From Priapulus caudatus (lineage: Eukaryota; Priapulida; Priapulimorpha; Priapulimorphida; Priapulidae): DNA of 20,071 bases. This document shows, piece after piece, positions 1 through 10,502 of the stretch (the first letter of the stretch is position 1; each line of letters starts with the position of its first letter). The position numbers and the translations under genes were made by a program. The stretch spans positions 530,322 through 550,392 of the forward strand of contig NW_014577079.1 in assembly GCF_000485595.1 (NCBI RefSeq). The letters are read 5' to 3'. Under the pieces are notes generated by a model. That model was not told where the DNA came from, ran no database searches, and was given only the letters and a program-made list of their open reading frames with translations.

Positions 1-24
1 TATATATATATATAATGTATATAT
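1..24. repeat. AT microsatellite at window edge
   Basis: Alternating T and A with one interruption. It starts before the window, so its length is unknown. Confidence 0.85.
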
Positions 25-239
25 CCTGTGCACACGTAGATATTGACAATGCATGCCTCCCTAACGCTTGGAACATCAATGTGAAAAACTGAGCTTCCCA
101 TCTAGCGCAAGATGTATTATCTTATTGCACAGGCTAGGATAGATATAAGCCCTGGTATAAGCTACTGATGGTCAATACTGTAGCAACGACCTAGACATTG
201 AAGAGTGATGTTCCTGATGACCACGACTTAAAAATGGAA
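25..239. other. No gene seen
   Basis: Mixed-composition non-coding DNA. I see no long frame, RNA gene or repeat. Confidence 0.5.
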
Positions 240-318
240 ACACAATTCCATTCAAAACACAATTCCAAAACACAATTCAATTCCAATTCCAATTCCAATT
301 CCAAACACAATTCAATTT
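240..318. repeat. AATTCC / ACACAATTC tandem repeat
   Basis: Two interleaved motifs are tandemly repeated: ACACAATTC appears about four times and AATTCC about four times in direct succession. This is a short minisatellite formed from a variable 6-14 bp unit. Confidence 0.85.
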
Positions 319-1308
319 AAGACTGACTAACCCAGTGACTAACACATGGAAGACCACTTCAGACCGAAATTTTTACAACAAGCGGAGTTTGATACATAAT
401 TTAAAATGCAATATAATTTATAATTTATAAATAGTTGCGCTGTACGCCCAACGTTCCTAAAAATTAAAAGGGGATTGATGTTGCTAATAAGCCGGCCCCG
501 TATTGATTGTCTGTTTACATTCACCTAGACAACCAGGTATAAATGCTACAGTGTTTTAACGCTGATCATTAGGACGAAGGCTAAGGTCAGTGTGAACATG
601 AACAAGCGAATGTATGACGGCTGCCAGTAGTACATAGAACGCGCACTTGATGAATATCACTTCACTTGATGTAACCAAAAGCGGCCAAAACCAACCACGC
701 TAAACGCTTCGTCCTCTGTTAAACTTGCACGTTAGATGCTGTTTCGCAATTTTCCATGTAGACACAATGAAAGTACAAGGCCTACGAGGTAATTAAGGAG
801 CCAAGGAACATAGAAGATAACTGCTTAAAAACGTGCTGCTGTGGCCTCTGGCATTCAGCACGATAAGCTTCTATGTTACGAGTCAGGGCATAGGTGAGAG
901 AGGTGACTGAGTGCTTGTGTCAGTGTAATATAATCGTTCTATTGTATGTTTTAAACTTCGACGTAAAACGCATTCTAATCGCCGCCGAATAATTTAGAAA
1001 TCAGCTCTCGTACGAGACATTTGTGAAACGTCACTAGAATTTCAGAACGTCACATTACTCTGTTAGTGGGTTTATTTACAGAACCTAGATTCTTGAACAT
1101 ATATAGATCCTGAAACTGTTTCAAGTGAATGAGCGAGCAATGTTTGAGCCAAACTGGGCCTCGATTGCCGCTTCTAGAAAGACATAAATAAACATTTAAC
1201 TAAATGTAATAATTGTGTAACAACAGCTATCAGGGTTTCTTATACATAAGAGGCACAGTGGCACACCGCCGTTGTCAAATTTTAATAGTTAACTATATTT
1301 TGTCAAAA
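319..1308. other. Non-coding stretch
   Basis: No open frame here has protein-like content; the only 61-codon frame (339-524, minus) is AT-driven. The stretch contains the first copy of a dispersed repeat (630-679). Otherwise I see nothing that can be named. Confidence 0.5.
630..679 (+). repeat. Dispersed repeat, copy A
   Basis: The segment beginning ACATAGAAC and running through GATGAAT to CTTGATGTAA matches a second segment at 1775-1829 in the same orientation, at roughly 80% by eye with small indels. Homology outside this core is weak. It could be a piece of an old SINE or DNA transposon. I do not recognise the family. Confidence 0.5.
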
Positions 1309-1372
1309 TAGCTCTAATGCGCTCCAATAATAGTATGCGCTCTAATAATATATAATATATAATATATATATA
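1309..1372. repeat. Short duplication followed by AT repeat
   Basis: TGCGCTCCAATAATA (1318-1332) is repeated with one change at 1336-1350, then runs into an alternating TA/ATAT tract to 1372. This is a simple local duplication. Confidence 0.7.
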
Positions 1373-1774
1373 AATTGCAAAAATGTTTGCTCACATATAG
1401 CATGCATAAATAACATACATTTGATCCACACCTAGTACTTACAATAAAAGCTGTATAATATTCTAGTCAGAAATCATTCATATGACCACGTGGCACAGAC
1501 ACAAAATGCTGAACACCGGCAGAGCAATGCACCTGCCACTAAAACCAACAACAGGACCATGTCCACAGCGTGTACCAACTCCTCTACCCGTTATAGTGTT
1601 TGTTATTGAAAGTGATGACCCTGTTTGGCCGCTATACAAAGATGAACTCTTTCTTACGCGTAAGCTGTCAGCTGTTATGCCAGCAGCTATACACACAGTA
1701 ACACACACATAACGTGTGGGAAGCGGTAAAAACAGGCTGACTGAAGACGCTTGTAAGGTAAGATTTGTGTTTTA

Positions 1775-1829
1775 ACACATAGAACACCCACGTGATGAAT
1801 ACGTACCACCTCGCTTGATGTAATCCAAC
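1775..1829 (+). repeat. Dispersed repeat, copy B
   Basis: Second copy of the segment at 630-679: ACATAGAAC, GTGATGAAT, then GCTTGATGTAA at matching spacing. The two copies lie about 1.1 kb apart in direct orientation and have diverged by substitutions and small indels, which suggests an old interspersed element rather than a recent tandem duplication. Confidence 0.5.
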
Positions 1830-1996
1830 GCAGCAAGGGTGCCGAAATTTAGCCCGCGCTTTCCACGTTGGCACTTTAGCGAAACAATAGTTTCACGATG
1901 TAATGTTGTGAAAGGCGTCACATTTCCTTTTTTCACAATTAATTATTAGTCCCTCCAACCTAGACACCGCCCACACGCACACACAAGCAGTCACAT

Positions 1997-2100
1997 GGAT
2001 GGAGAGACAGAGAAAGAGAGCGAGAGAGGCAGAAAGAGAGAGGGGGAGATCGAGCAAGCTAGCAAGCGAGAGAGGGGAGAGGGAGAGCGATCGAGCGAGC

Positions 2101-2134
<34 letters not shown>

Positions 2135-2135
2135 T

Positions 2136-2171
<36 letters not shown>

Positions 2172-2172
2172 C
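1997..2172. repeat. (GA)n / GATAGAGA purine tract
   Basis: About 175 bp of nearly pure purine on the plus strand: imperfect GAGA runs interrupted by GCGA and AGCAAGC, ending in four GATAGAGA units. The 108-codon minus frame over it reads Leu-Ser repeats and is an artefact of the repeat. Such tracts can form triplexes and bind GAGA-type factors in some animals. No function is shown here. Confidence 0.9.
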
Positions 2173-2219
2173 GCTAGCTGAGTCAACTTTAACCATATTA
2201 AACTGGCCATATAAGACAA

Positions 2220-2897
2220 ACCTTAATTGTCACAGAATTGTCTTGCCATTCAATTTTCTTCGAACAAAATAAATTCGTAATCACACTCAAACATAGATAA
2301 ATATTGATGTGGGCACTATCTTACACAAATACATCCTAATCACGAAATTAAATTTTGCATTGAAAATTCACCACAAAAATGTCCATAATCACGCACAAAT
2401 TGAAGATTAGTAAATTTCCAGATTATATGCCAACTTAATAGAAACCAAATGTTGACTTGGTTTTACGTTTGTACTAGCTACTTAAACTATTAGCATTAAG
2501 CATTAGTACTAACTATATGCTTAGCCACATTTTAAAATTCAGTACTTCCTTCATTTTGAGGCTTTGTCCACCGAGACACTGACCACAATTAGTTTATTAT
2601 TAAACTGTACCACTATTAAAAGTATACACTATTATAACTTTAATGCTTTACTCTTACATATCGCAAAAAGTAGTGCTTGCGTTGTATGTTGAAACTAATT
2701 ATAGCAGAGTAATTATAAGTAGTAGGAGAAATCCACCAAGAGAGAAATCATAGCGTCAGAGTAACAGAAATATTTGATCTGCAGCAGTGAGAACCTGAAA
2801 TTATTTAATGAACTCTACGGGGTTACACATTTCGAATTTTTTAGAATTTTTGAATATTTACAGAACGGCAGGGTAAAGAACGTATGGAAAGAATAAA
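2220..2897. other. AT-rich non-coding stretch
   Basis: Strongly AT-rich with frequent stops in all frames. I see no repeat, hairpin or RNA gene. Confidence 0.5.
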
Positions 2898-2934
2898 CCG
2901 CGAACCTTCGGGTTCCGTGCCACGCGGGCACGCG
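2898..2934. other. GC-rich double hairpin
   Basis: Two adjacent perfect stems sit in an AT-rich surround. GAACC (2902-2906) and GGTTC (2911-2915) enclose a TTCG tetraloop. CGTGCC (2916-2921) and GGCACG (2927-2932) enclose ACGCG. Flanking CG dinucleotides could pair to close both. It resembles two arms of a structured RNA, but it is too short for a tRNA and lacks an anticodon arm. It may be the GC-rich end or core of a mobile element. Confidence 0.45.
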
Positions 2935-3140
2935 AAGCAATTAAGGGGTTATACTTTGCGGAGATTCATTAGAAAAAAAACCTATACAAAAACTCCGCGG
3001 ACACCATGAAACAGATTACCTTGTACTAAGTGTTAATTTTTATCCAGTACCCGCCACTAGCCGATTTTTAAATAACTTTACAATGCAATTTACATAAAGT
3101 CGAGGGAGAGCCGACAGCGGTCAATGCTGATTGAAAATGC

Positions 3141-3195
3141 GCTTTCAACTAGCAACTCATGCTTTCAACTAGCAACTTTTTAACTAGCAACTCAT
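3141..3195. repeat. 20-bp tandem repeat, about 2.7 copies
   Basis: Unit GCTTTCAACTAGCAACTCAT occurs at 3141-3160, again with its last bases changed at 3161-3180, and partially at 3181-3195. The core AACTAGCAACT is present three times. Confidence 0.85.
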
Positions 3196-3352
3196 CACGC
3201 AGACAGTGGGAGGCGTCCACATTAAACGTGGCAGGAATCGTCAAGACTGGCAGCATTCTGCGACTGATCACATTAACAAGCGAACGAACTGTATGCAAGC
3301 TCAAACATCAATGCACTCCTTCATTCATACAACAAGATTACCAGGGAACAAT

Positions 3353-3406
3353 GCAATATACGTTCGTTGCTTAGTTGCTCGTTGCTCGTTGCAATATACG
3401 TTCGTT
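3353..3406. repeat. 16-bp direct repeat around GTTGCTC units
   Basis: GCAATATACGTTCGTT is found exactly at 3353-3368 and 3391-3406. Between them lie short GTTGCTC tandem units. This looks like a local slippage duplication. Confidence 0.8.
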
Positions 3407-3603
3407 AGCTCGAACATCAAAAGCTGTAACCCCGATCCTGGTGGGCTTGCAAAATCCTATTTCGACGACACATTATTTGTCCAGCTGAGCATGCATAGGG
3501 GTTTTCCAGAAAATATCGAGTATTGCAACGCCAAATTATAGTGTCGCGATGTTTTGCACGTGCCAAAATAAATAGAATATATGTGTAATGTACGTACGTC
3601 TGT

Positions 3604-4453
3604 ATATATGCAAGAGTAGATAATAACACAAGGGTGAGACACCCGATTCCCGCATTTTTAACCGATTTTTCTCATCAAAATTTGCCACCAATAAAGAAGC
3701 AAGTGTATACGTTCCTCAGCTTATTATGACCACTAATCACTCATCTTCGTGGTACTGATATTCGTTTACATATATTTGCTAGCGTATTGCTGTATATCGT
3801 AATCTTGCACGAGCTGAATTCGCACAATTTACCGCTATTCTGTCAGGTGTTAAGACAACTTTCGAAGTTATCGTGGCGCCAATATTTTGCAACGGACGGT
3901 TTCCAAATCATTCGTGCCCCGATAGGGGTTTAATGTACTTGATTACCTGCGCGTGCGTAATGTGATACTTACTGCAAACTTCTACAGAGAATATTGTTAT
4001 TATTGTATTATTACTTATGTAAGATAGTATGTCAATTTCTTGTGTTGCGATCACAATAACTGAGTGCGTCTCTCGGTTCCTCACGAGATCAAAATTCGAA
4101 ATTTAGATTGTCTCTCAACCCTATCGGGGCACGAATGATTTGGAAGCAGTCCGTTGCTAAATATTGGCGCCACTATAACTTCAAAATTTGTCTTAACACC
4201 TCACACAATAGCGCCATTTTAGCGGTAAATTGTGCGAATTTAGCTCGTGGAAGATTACGATTTACAGCAATTCGCTAGCAAATATATGTAAACGAATATC
4301 AGTACCACGAAGGTGAGTGATTAGTGGTCATAATAAGCTGACGAACGTATACACTTGCTTCTTTATTGGTGGCAAATTTTGATGAGAAAAATCGGTTAAA
4401 AATGCGGTAATCGAGTGTCTCACTCTTGTGTTATTATCTACTCTTGATATATG
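3604..4453. mobile_element. Fold-back (long inverted repeat) DNA transposon, non-autonomous
   Basis: The element proper is 3611-4446 (836 bp). Its left arm (3611 to about 3927) and right arm (about 4119 to 4446) are inverted copies, about 95% identical by eye apart from one gap of about 11 bp near 3840/4205. They enclose a 191-bp unique centre. The ends read CAAGAGTAG and CTACTCTTG. It is flanked by an exact 7-bp direct repeat ATATATG (3604-3610 and 4447-4453), as expected of a target-site duplication. There is no transposase frame inside, so it would need a helper in trans. The CA...TG ends and a subterminal TAATAACACAAGGGTG resemble P-element termini as I remember them; this superfamily assignment is inference. 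High arm identity could also reflect gene conversion. Confidence 0.85.
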
Positions 4454-4639
4454 CTTGATGTTTGCGAGAAAAAAACAGCGCATTTTTGCGTTCAGTTTTT
4501 ACGATGATATCAGAATGTAACGTTATCATGGGCGTATCATCACGATGACAGCATACTCTAATGAGCACGAATATACACTCTGTTGTGCATGCAGATGCAT
4601 TTCGTTGCAGTATGATATAATACCCAAAAAGTCTCAAGC

Positions 4640-5330
4640 ATCTTAGATTGACATTTTGCAAGCCACCTCTTGGCATTTCAGGAGCACTGCCACGGACAAC
4701 GACCACCCTTGAAAGGACACAAATGTTCGCTCGAGCAAGTGATGCGTTCTGCATGACTGCGAAGAGAAACAGACTGATTCTATGTCCCTGCGGCCGCCAC
4801 AGATTCGCAGAGACTTACAGAGCCTGTCTAGGGAACGAGCGCAGAATGCCTGCGCGCGCACAGAAGCATTCCGCGCCAGCTACATGCGAAGCCATAATTC
4901 GTGTCTTTACAGTTTCGAAGTTCCTTCTCGCCGAATCATATGCCTTCAGCTGCCGCACAGTCTCAAGGCGAGGTGCAAGCAATCGTCAGCCATATCAACC
5001 AATTTTAAAATATGCGAGGCCGCCCACCGAGTGTTTATTGAACAAGTGTAGCCTTCAAACACTCGCTCTGAACACGCGGAGAGAAGTTAATTACAGGCCG
5101 CACTGCGTCATCCCCGATGTACGACTCTCTAATTACAAACATGCTTCCATCTCCGAAGACGGCGCGAAGGGCGTCATTACAGCGCGTTAACTCGTACGTG
5201 CATTTACCGGCCGACATACATCGACGGCGTCGGCGAACGCAATGAGCGTGGTAACCATGACAATGCAGCCTCCGTTAAAGACACTCGCCGTAGTCACAGC
5301 CGGCTGACACAAAAATGCGCCGCCGATCAC
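4640..5330. other. GC-richer block, no recognised gene
   Basis: Composition rises and CpGs become common. Frames stay open by chance: the longest is 4648-5190 plus (180 codons), overlapped by other frames at 4782-5051 plus and 4643-4861 minus. Its translation has no domain, hydrophobic pattern or repeat that I recognise, and no splice-site pair brackets it. I read it as non-coding, perhaps a CpG-rich regulatory or old repeat segment. Confidence 0.4.
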
Positions 5331-6337
5331 GTCTTCTCCGATAGCGAATTGCTGCATAAGACAACGAGATACAGCCCGCTCTGTCTAGAAATACAAACAT
5401 CGTTCAGGACGTTAATGCTGTAGCAGTGAAATATTGCCGGTGGCAGCTGGTGAGCTGAGGAGAGGTAAAGAGAAGATGCAGGCGAATATCCAGCCAGAAC
5501 AGGCAAGTAAATGATCAAACGCTCAGATCACAGGGAACAACGAGGGAATTATATTTACGTTGGGACAGCCAGCGAGAAGAGACGCCACGCTAATAAGTCA
5601 ATCCAACTATGGCACGGATACATTGCAACTCCACTGGGCTCTCTTTTTCGATGGTAACGTTAGTTTGCATGCTTAGATGTAAAAATCGGCTGTGCACATA
5701 CCATTTCCACAGCCATAATAGCTTGCCCAAACACACAGCTGTGGATGTGGAACGGGTTACTGTTAGACCCTAGCATGCAAATTAGCCTTCGCCTGCCTGT
5801 TACGAAGCATACATGTGGGTCTCTCATATTATATGGTAATTTCTCCATCTGCCCCGCAGCACTTTCGCGATGTCTGAAATGACAGTGGAATTTTTCATCT
5901 TGCCTCGGGGCACGCTTGATCCTCGAAAAATATTTATTTTGCAAATTTTGTCGCCACCGAATGACAGCCCTAATACATTCCAGCTAAATTTCAATATATA
6001 TCGGGCGGCAATTCAGCAAATTTCACTCGAACAAAGCCAATCGTGTGCAAAGCATCCAGTGAGCACACACGGAGTCAGACATTCCCCGGGGTTGTGTGTA
6101 AATACCACTGGATCGATAGTAGGCCTTCCTCTGTACATCTAGTGCCAGGGTGCAAGCTCTACACATGCCCTTCTGCTAGCCGTCTCCAATTGTTTACTAT
6201 TCGCCCGACACGCCGCCATAGGGTCAGTCTACCCGCTTACCCCGCCCATCCATTAAGGGTCTTCGTATGCCTACCGATAAATGAACATGCATAATGACAA
6301 GATTTTAGATGTTCTCTGAATTGGAATTTCTCTCACT
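5331..6337. other. Non-coding stretch
   Basis: Only short overlapping chance frames on both strands (up to 94 codons) are present. I recognise no domain, repeat or RNA. Confidence 0.45.
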
Positions 6338-6351
6338 GTTTCCATGGCAAC
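6338..6351. promoter_or_regulatory. X-box-like (RFX) palindrome
   Basis: GTTTCCATGGCAAC fits the RFX/DAF-19 X-box consensus RYYNYYATRRNRAC at every position and differs by one base from a perfect GTTGCC/GGCAAC palindrome. RFX factors control ciliary and some neuronal genes. A 14-mer with this degeneracy can occur by chance, and no adjacent transcription start is evident. Confidence 0.3.
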
Positions 6352-6566
6352 CACACCATAACTTATTGACCGACATATCAGACTTTCAACAAAGCAAACA
6401 AGAGACATCAATAAATTTGAACGCGGCTTGCCACCGATGAAGAGCGAGCTAGGGACAAAAAAGGGGCCACATTTCTTAGCGTTTCGGCTGTGGTTGCTAT
6501 GATTGAATCCGACCGTGCGAGCAGAGTGCCAATTACCGACGTGTAGCGGTCGCACTGTAGGGCAGA
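6352..6566. other. Non-coding, CpG-richer flank
   Basis: Increasing CpG content toward the triplet repeat. The minus-strand frame through here (6271-6684) has an alanine run from that repeat and no other recognisable content. Confidence 0.4.
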
Positions 6567-6602
6567 CGGCGGCGGCGGCGGCGGCGGCAGCAGCAGCAGC
6601 AT
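6567..6602. repeat. (GGC)n(AGC)n triplet repeat
   Basis: Seven to eight CGG/GGC units run directly into about five CAG units. In the frames that read it, it gives poly-alanine. It sits in a locally CpG-rich segment (about 6510-6770) that could be a small CpG island. Confidence 0.9.
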
Positions 6603-6779
6603 CGTTCATGCCTCCCCGCATCCCGCGGACAATACTACGACAACACAAAGCTGTAGCGAAGGTGGGGGGAGAGAGAGGAACCATGCATTCACGTGTGTGT
6701 GCGCCCGCGGGCTCGGCCCAACCATCGCACGGGAGGGCACGGCGGCGGGAAACAAACCAGCGATGACAGCGGGCTATTT

Positions 6780-7327
6780 CTAGGTTTCAGTTTTCATCAG
6801 AAATGTCATGTTTTTGCAACGAGTTATTGATTTCTTACAGTCTGATGAATAATTTACTATCTGCGTCCTGGCATTTTCCATGAGTCTATTTTGTTATGTG
6901 GTAGTTTTTGCATTTGCCTGCCCTCTGTACAGTAATTGAATAATACCAACGTTTTACGCTTGGAAAGCTAAATAACCCGGAGCTTCCGAGGGAAATTTCA
7001 GGCTTCAAAATAGAAAAGTCTTCAGACAGGCATTACGTTAACCACGGTTTACAACATGTACAAGAGTTCTTATTTGCTGACCACAAAATATTGCGGTTGC
7101 GTTCATACGTTTCGGCTAAAGCACTGGTTATTTTGCTAGCTATATTGATAAACGACATTTGAGGAGGAATATAAACCTCACCATCTCTGCCCTATACACA
7201 CCTCCAACAAGACAATCGTTCAGCCCATCATAATTGATGACACGGAGACAATTACACTTTTGCTGTTGCAATCAAATGCATTTCCACGCAGTAGCGCATT
7301 ACCGTACACATACTCGTGATTATAGCA
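6780..7327. other. Non-coding stretch
   Basis: AT-rich sequence with no long frame, repeat or hairpin noted. Confidence 0.45.
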
Positions 7328-7376
7328 CGTATGTGTGCGCGTGCGTGCGTGCATGCCCGTGTGTTCGTGCGTGCGT
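7328..7376. repeat. Alternating GT/GC purine-pyrimidine tract
   Basis: Nearly continuous alternation of G with T or C (GTGTGCGCGTGCGTGC and similar), a composition known to favour left-handed DNA. Cysteine- and arginine-rich frames over it are artefacts. Confidence 0.75.
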
Positions 7377-7659
7377 AAACTCCTGGTTCAAGCATCACGC
7401 TAACGACTGTATAATGGAACGACAAATGTGAAGCAACCGAATGTCTAGATGGAAAAAATGTGTTTGCCCTACCACCCCACACACGCGCATCTCAAATGCA
7501 TGGCGTAAGGTCGTGAAATACGGGAAGAAAATTACAAAATAATTCATTTTCGGACTATTATGTCTGTTGTCATGGTGAAGCCGTCACAGCCGAGAGCTAG
7601 CTGCATGATTGCTGCCAACACTTTTTCGTAAATTCCCGAGTTACGTGTACGGTTGCTCT
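7377..7659. other. Nothing recognised
   Basis: Mixed-composition DNA before the hairpin at 7660. Confidence 0.4.
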
Positions 7660-7732
7660 ATTTGTCAATTCGAGTTTAGTCTACGCTATACACCCACAAG
7701 GTGCAGCGTAGACTAAACTCGATATGACAAAT
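7660..7732. other. Long hairpin of pre-miRNA size
   Basis: Arms 7661-7687 and 7705-7731 pair over 27 positions with two adjacent mismatches. The inner 17 pairs (CGAGTTTAGTCTACGCT with its complement) are perfect. The 17-nt loop can form a further CACC/GGTG pairing. Total length of about 71 nt fits a microRNA precursor, but the arms stop abruptly without the lower stem typical of animal pri-miRNAs, and I recognise no known microRNA. A small palindromic insertion is equally possible. Confidence 0.5.
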
Positions 7733-8579
7733 TTAAAATTTGTGAAAGCCTCATTAATAATTAATTGATTCAAATCAGTTTGGTGCATTGCATTAATGTG
7801 AAGATTCACTGATTAAATCCGCACGCAACGCAAATCTGCATGTGTGCCACTTTTTTTAGTCTGAATTCCACCAAAATCGTCAATGGTAACATGTACGCGA
7901 TATAATTTTTCAAGTACAAACACAACACAAGTAGCTTGGGGTTTTTTATTATCGCGAATGCAAGTCCGTATTGCCTACTGTAGCGAACACTTGCTAATTG
8001 AATATTCGCATTTGACTAGCGGCACCCACGCATGTACGCAGTTCGCACGCCGATGCTACAACACTTGATACTTGCTTGCCACTGCGTGTCCTGCAATCTT
8101 CGTGCGGCTCGCGTAATTAGCCCAAGTAAAATTTGAAGGGAACTATACCTAATTGCGATATATCGATTTTGTAGTCATTTATGTGTTAAAATTGCAATTA
8201 GCACGAGCAACTGTGCACCTGCAGCAGAAGCCGAGTGTTCAGACACATGCAGGTTTGATCACACACACAGGCCTTGCGATAAACAGCCGTTTTATTAAAA
8301 CCGCTATAGTGTTAGCCTCGCCTAATATAGACCGGTTAAAAAACACGTTGCTTGCAGCTGCTACGAGCTGATCGGCAAGCAAAACCGGCGACTGGCTGAT
8401 ATTTTAAAATTCGACATGTTTACAACGAGGTGACTTTAAAATTTGATCAATTCGATAAACGTGACGTCTCGCCCATGTGTACATCCCATAGCGGTACGAT
8501 CTGACCTATACCCTTCCTCTCTTTTGAAAAACCTTTACCGTTTACCCTTCCTCGCTCGTACTAATCTCTAGTGACTCTA
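7733..8579. other. Non-coding stretch
   Basis: No frame longer than 72 codons and no recognisable domain. From about 8500 the plus strand becomes CT-rich, leading into the minisatellite. Confidence 0.45.
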
Positions 8580-9035
8580 TAGTCTCACGCCTTCATGGTG
8601 ATCTTTATCTCTATTCTCATCCATGATAATTTCTACACTGACTCCCTCAAGATAAACTCTATCATCACTCTCCCATGATAACCACTATCCTCCCTCATGA
8701 CAATGTCTATCGTTACATCTTCATGCTAGTCGATATCTGTACTCCCTCATACTGTTCTCTATCCTCACTCCCTCATGCCGACTTCTATCCTCAATCATGA
8801 TCATTTCTATCCTCCCTCTCTCGTGATAATCTCTATCCATGCACACTCATTAAAATGTCTAATCTCACTACCCCTATGTTAATCCATATTCTCATTATCG
8901 CGTGATATTCTCTATTCTCATTCCCCCATGATATTCTCTATTCTCATTCCACCATGATATTCTCTATTCTCATTCCCCCATGATATTCTCATTCCCCCAC
9001 GATATTCTCTATGCTCATTCTCTCATGCTACCTTT
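8580..9035. repeat. CT-rich degenerate minisatellite (about 26-bp unit)
   Basis: A loosely repeated unit of the form CTATCCTCACTCCCTCATGATAATT runs through the region. It becomes nearly regular at about 8905-9010, where TGATATTCTCTATTCTCATT followed by CCMCCA recurs four times, one copy shortened. On the minus strand, the sense strand of the neighbouring ELAV gene, it is GA-rich. It lies in the intron downstream of the exon. Confidence 0.8.
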
Positions 9036-9112
9036 ATGATAATCTATATCCTCACTAACCCCCATCTTCACGCTCACGCCTCGACATCCTCGCTAGCTCG
9101 TCATATAATCTC

Positions 9113-9191
9113 CACCACCGCTAGCTCTAGAACTATAGCCCTTCGCTCTGTCACAGCGAAGGGCTCTAGTTCTAGAGCTACACCACCGCTA
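9113..9191. repeat. 59-nt near-perfect hairpin between 11-bp direct repeats
   Basis: Arms 9122-9147 and 9155-9180 pair over 26 positions with one mismatch (9136/9166) around a 7-nt loop CTGTCAC. CACCACCGCTA occurs exactly at 9113-9123 and 9181-9191, directly bordering the hairpin, like a target-site duplication or the two ends of a templated insertion. It lies 65-145 bp downstream of the ELAV donor on the transcribed strand, so it would be present in the pre-mRNA as a stable stem. Confidence 0.85.
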
Positions 9192-9671
<480 letters not shown>

Positions 9672-9689
9672 TCAGAATTCAGCAGAGTG

Positions 9690-10230
9690 GAATGAGCAGT
9701 AAAACCCCATTCCGCATCATCGCTATTCGCGCTCGATACAGCACGTATGCAAATCGAACACAGACGCCGCCTCATTTACTTCCCTTTCCCTCCTGTATCA
9801 CGAAGAGCGGGGGGGGTGGAGAAGCGAAGACGTCGTTCATTAGTGCACATTCTGATTTTAATGCGTACAGCTGCTTCTGATCCCAGAATAAATAGACGGC
9901 AGCAAAACCGGCGCGCGCGTGCCGTGCGCGGTGCATTCCTCTCTTCCCCCAGCCCCCACCCTCGGGGTAAAGCTTCATTCTCGCAGTAAAGTGAAGTAAA
10001 CAGGCGGCGCACTTCACCCAGACATAAAAAAATCAACCCTGAAATTATCGCAGAATCTAGGCCTGTGCATGTGCGCGCGAGTACAGCAGCTCGCGCGTGC
10101 CCACATACTGGCATTAACAGTGAGGAATACTTTGAAGGGCTCGACATGCACGACATTGGCACGTGTTGAGGGAAGAGGCCGAACACACGCGAGGACGTAC
10201 AGCGATACAAAATCCATATCACGAGTCGCC
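9690..10230. other. GC-rich block upstream of the ELAV exon
   Basis: Contains G8 at about 9810, CGGCGCGCGCGTGCCGTGCGCGG at about 9907-9929, C-rich runs and many CpGs. On the minus strand there is a TATTTATT (about 9882-9889) and an E-box CAGCTG (9867-9872). Open frames of 67-148 codons overlap on both strands and look like composition effects. It could be a promoter or 5' leader of a shorter ELAV transcript, but I see no convincing exon ends. Confidence 0.35.
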
Positions 10231-10502
10231 AGACACGCTATTAACTGGCCAGACCCATCTCATAGATCTACTTCCAGCTTGACACAAATTAAACAACAAG
10301 GGAAATAAAAACGTACGAAATTAGTAAATGTTAATTACGTGTTGATGTTCAAATATGGGCACATTGAAATACCAACTGCCAGCCTCGTATGGCAGTTTGA
10401 CTTGCTGAATACACAATATTGTAATCATTAATGGCGTAAACCTGCACCTTATTTTACATGATGATTAAAAATAGCCATATATTGACACCTTGTACTGGTC
10501 AG
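10231..10502. other. Nothing recognised
   Basis: AT-rich spacer without a frame or repeat. Confidence 0.4.

Noticed and set aside
1893-2219. 108-codon Leu/Ser-rich frame on the minus strand
   Set aside because: It is a translation of the (GA)n tract; repeat composition removes stops.
4648-5190. 180-codon plus-strand frame
   Set aside because: No domain or splice sites. Several frames are open here because of higher GC, and a frame of this length can arise by chance in 20 kb.
6271-6684. 137-codon minus-strand frame with a poly-alanine run
   Set aside because: The alanine run is the GGC/CAG repeat; the remainder has no recognisable content.
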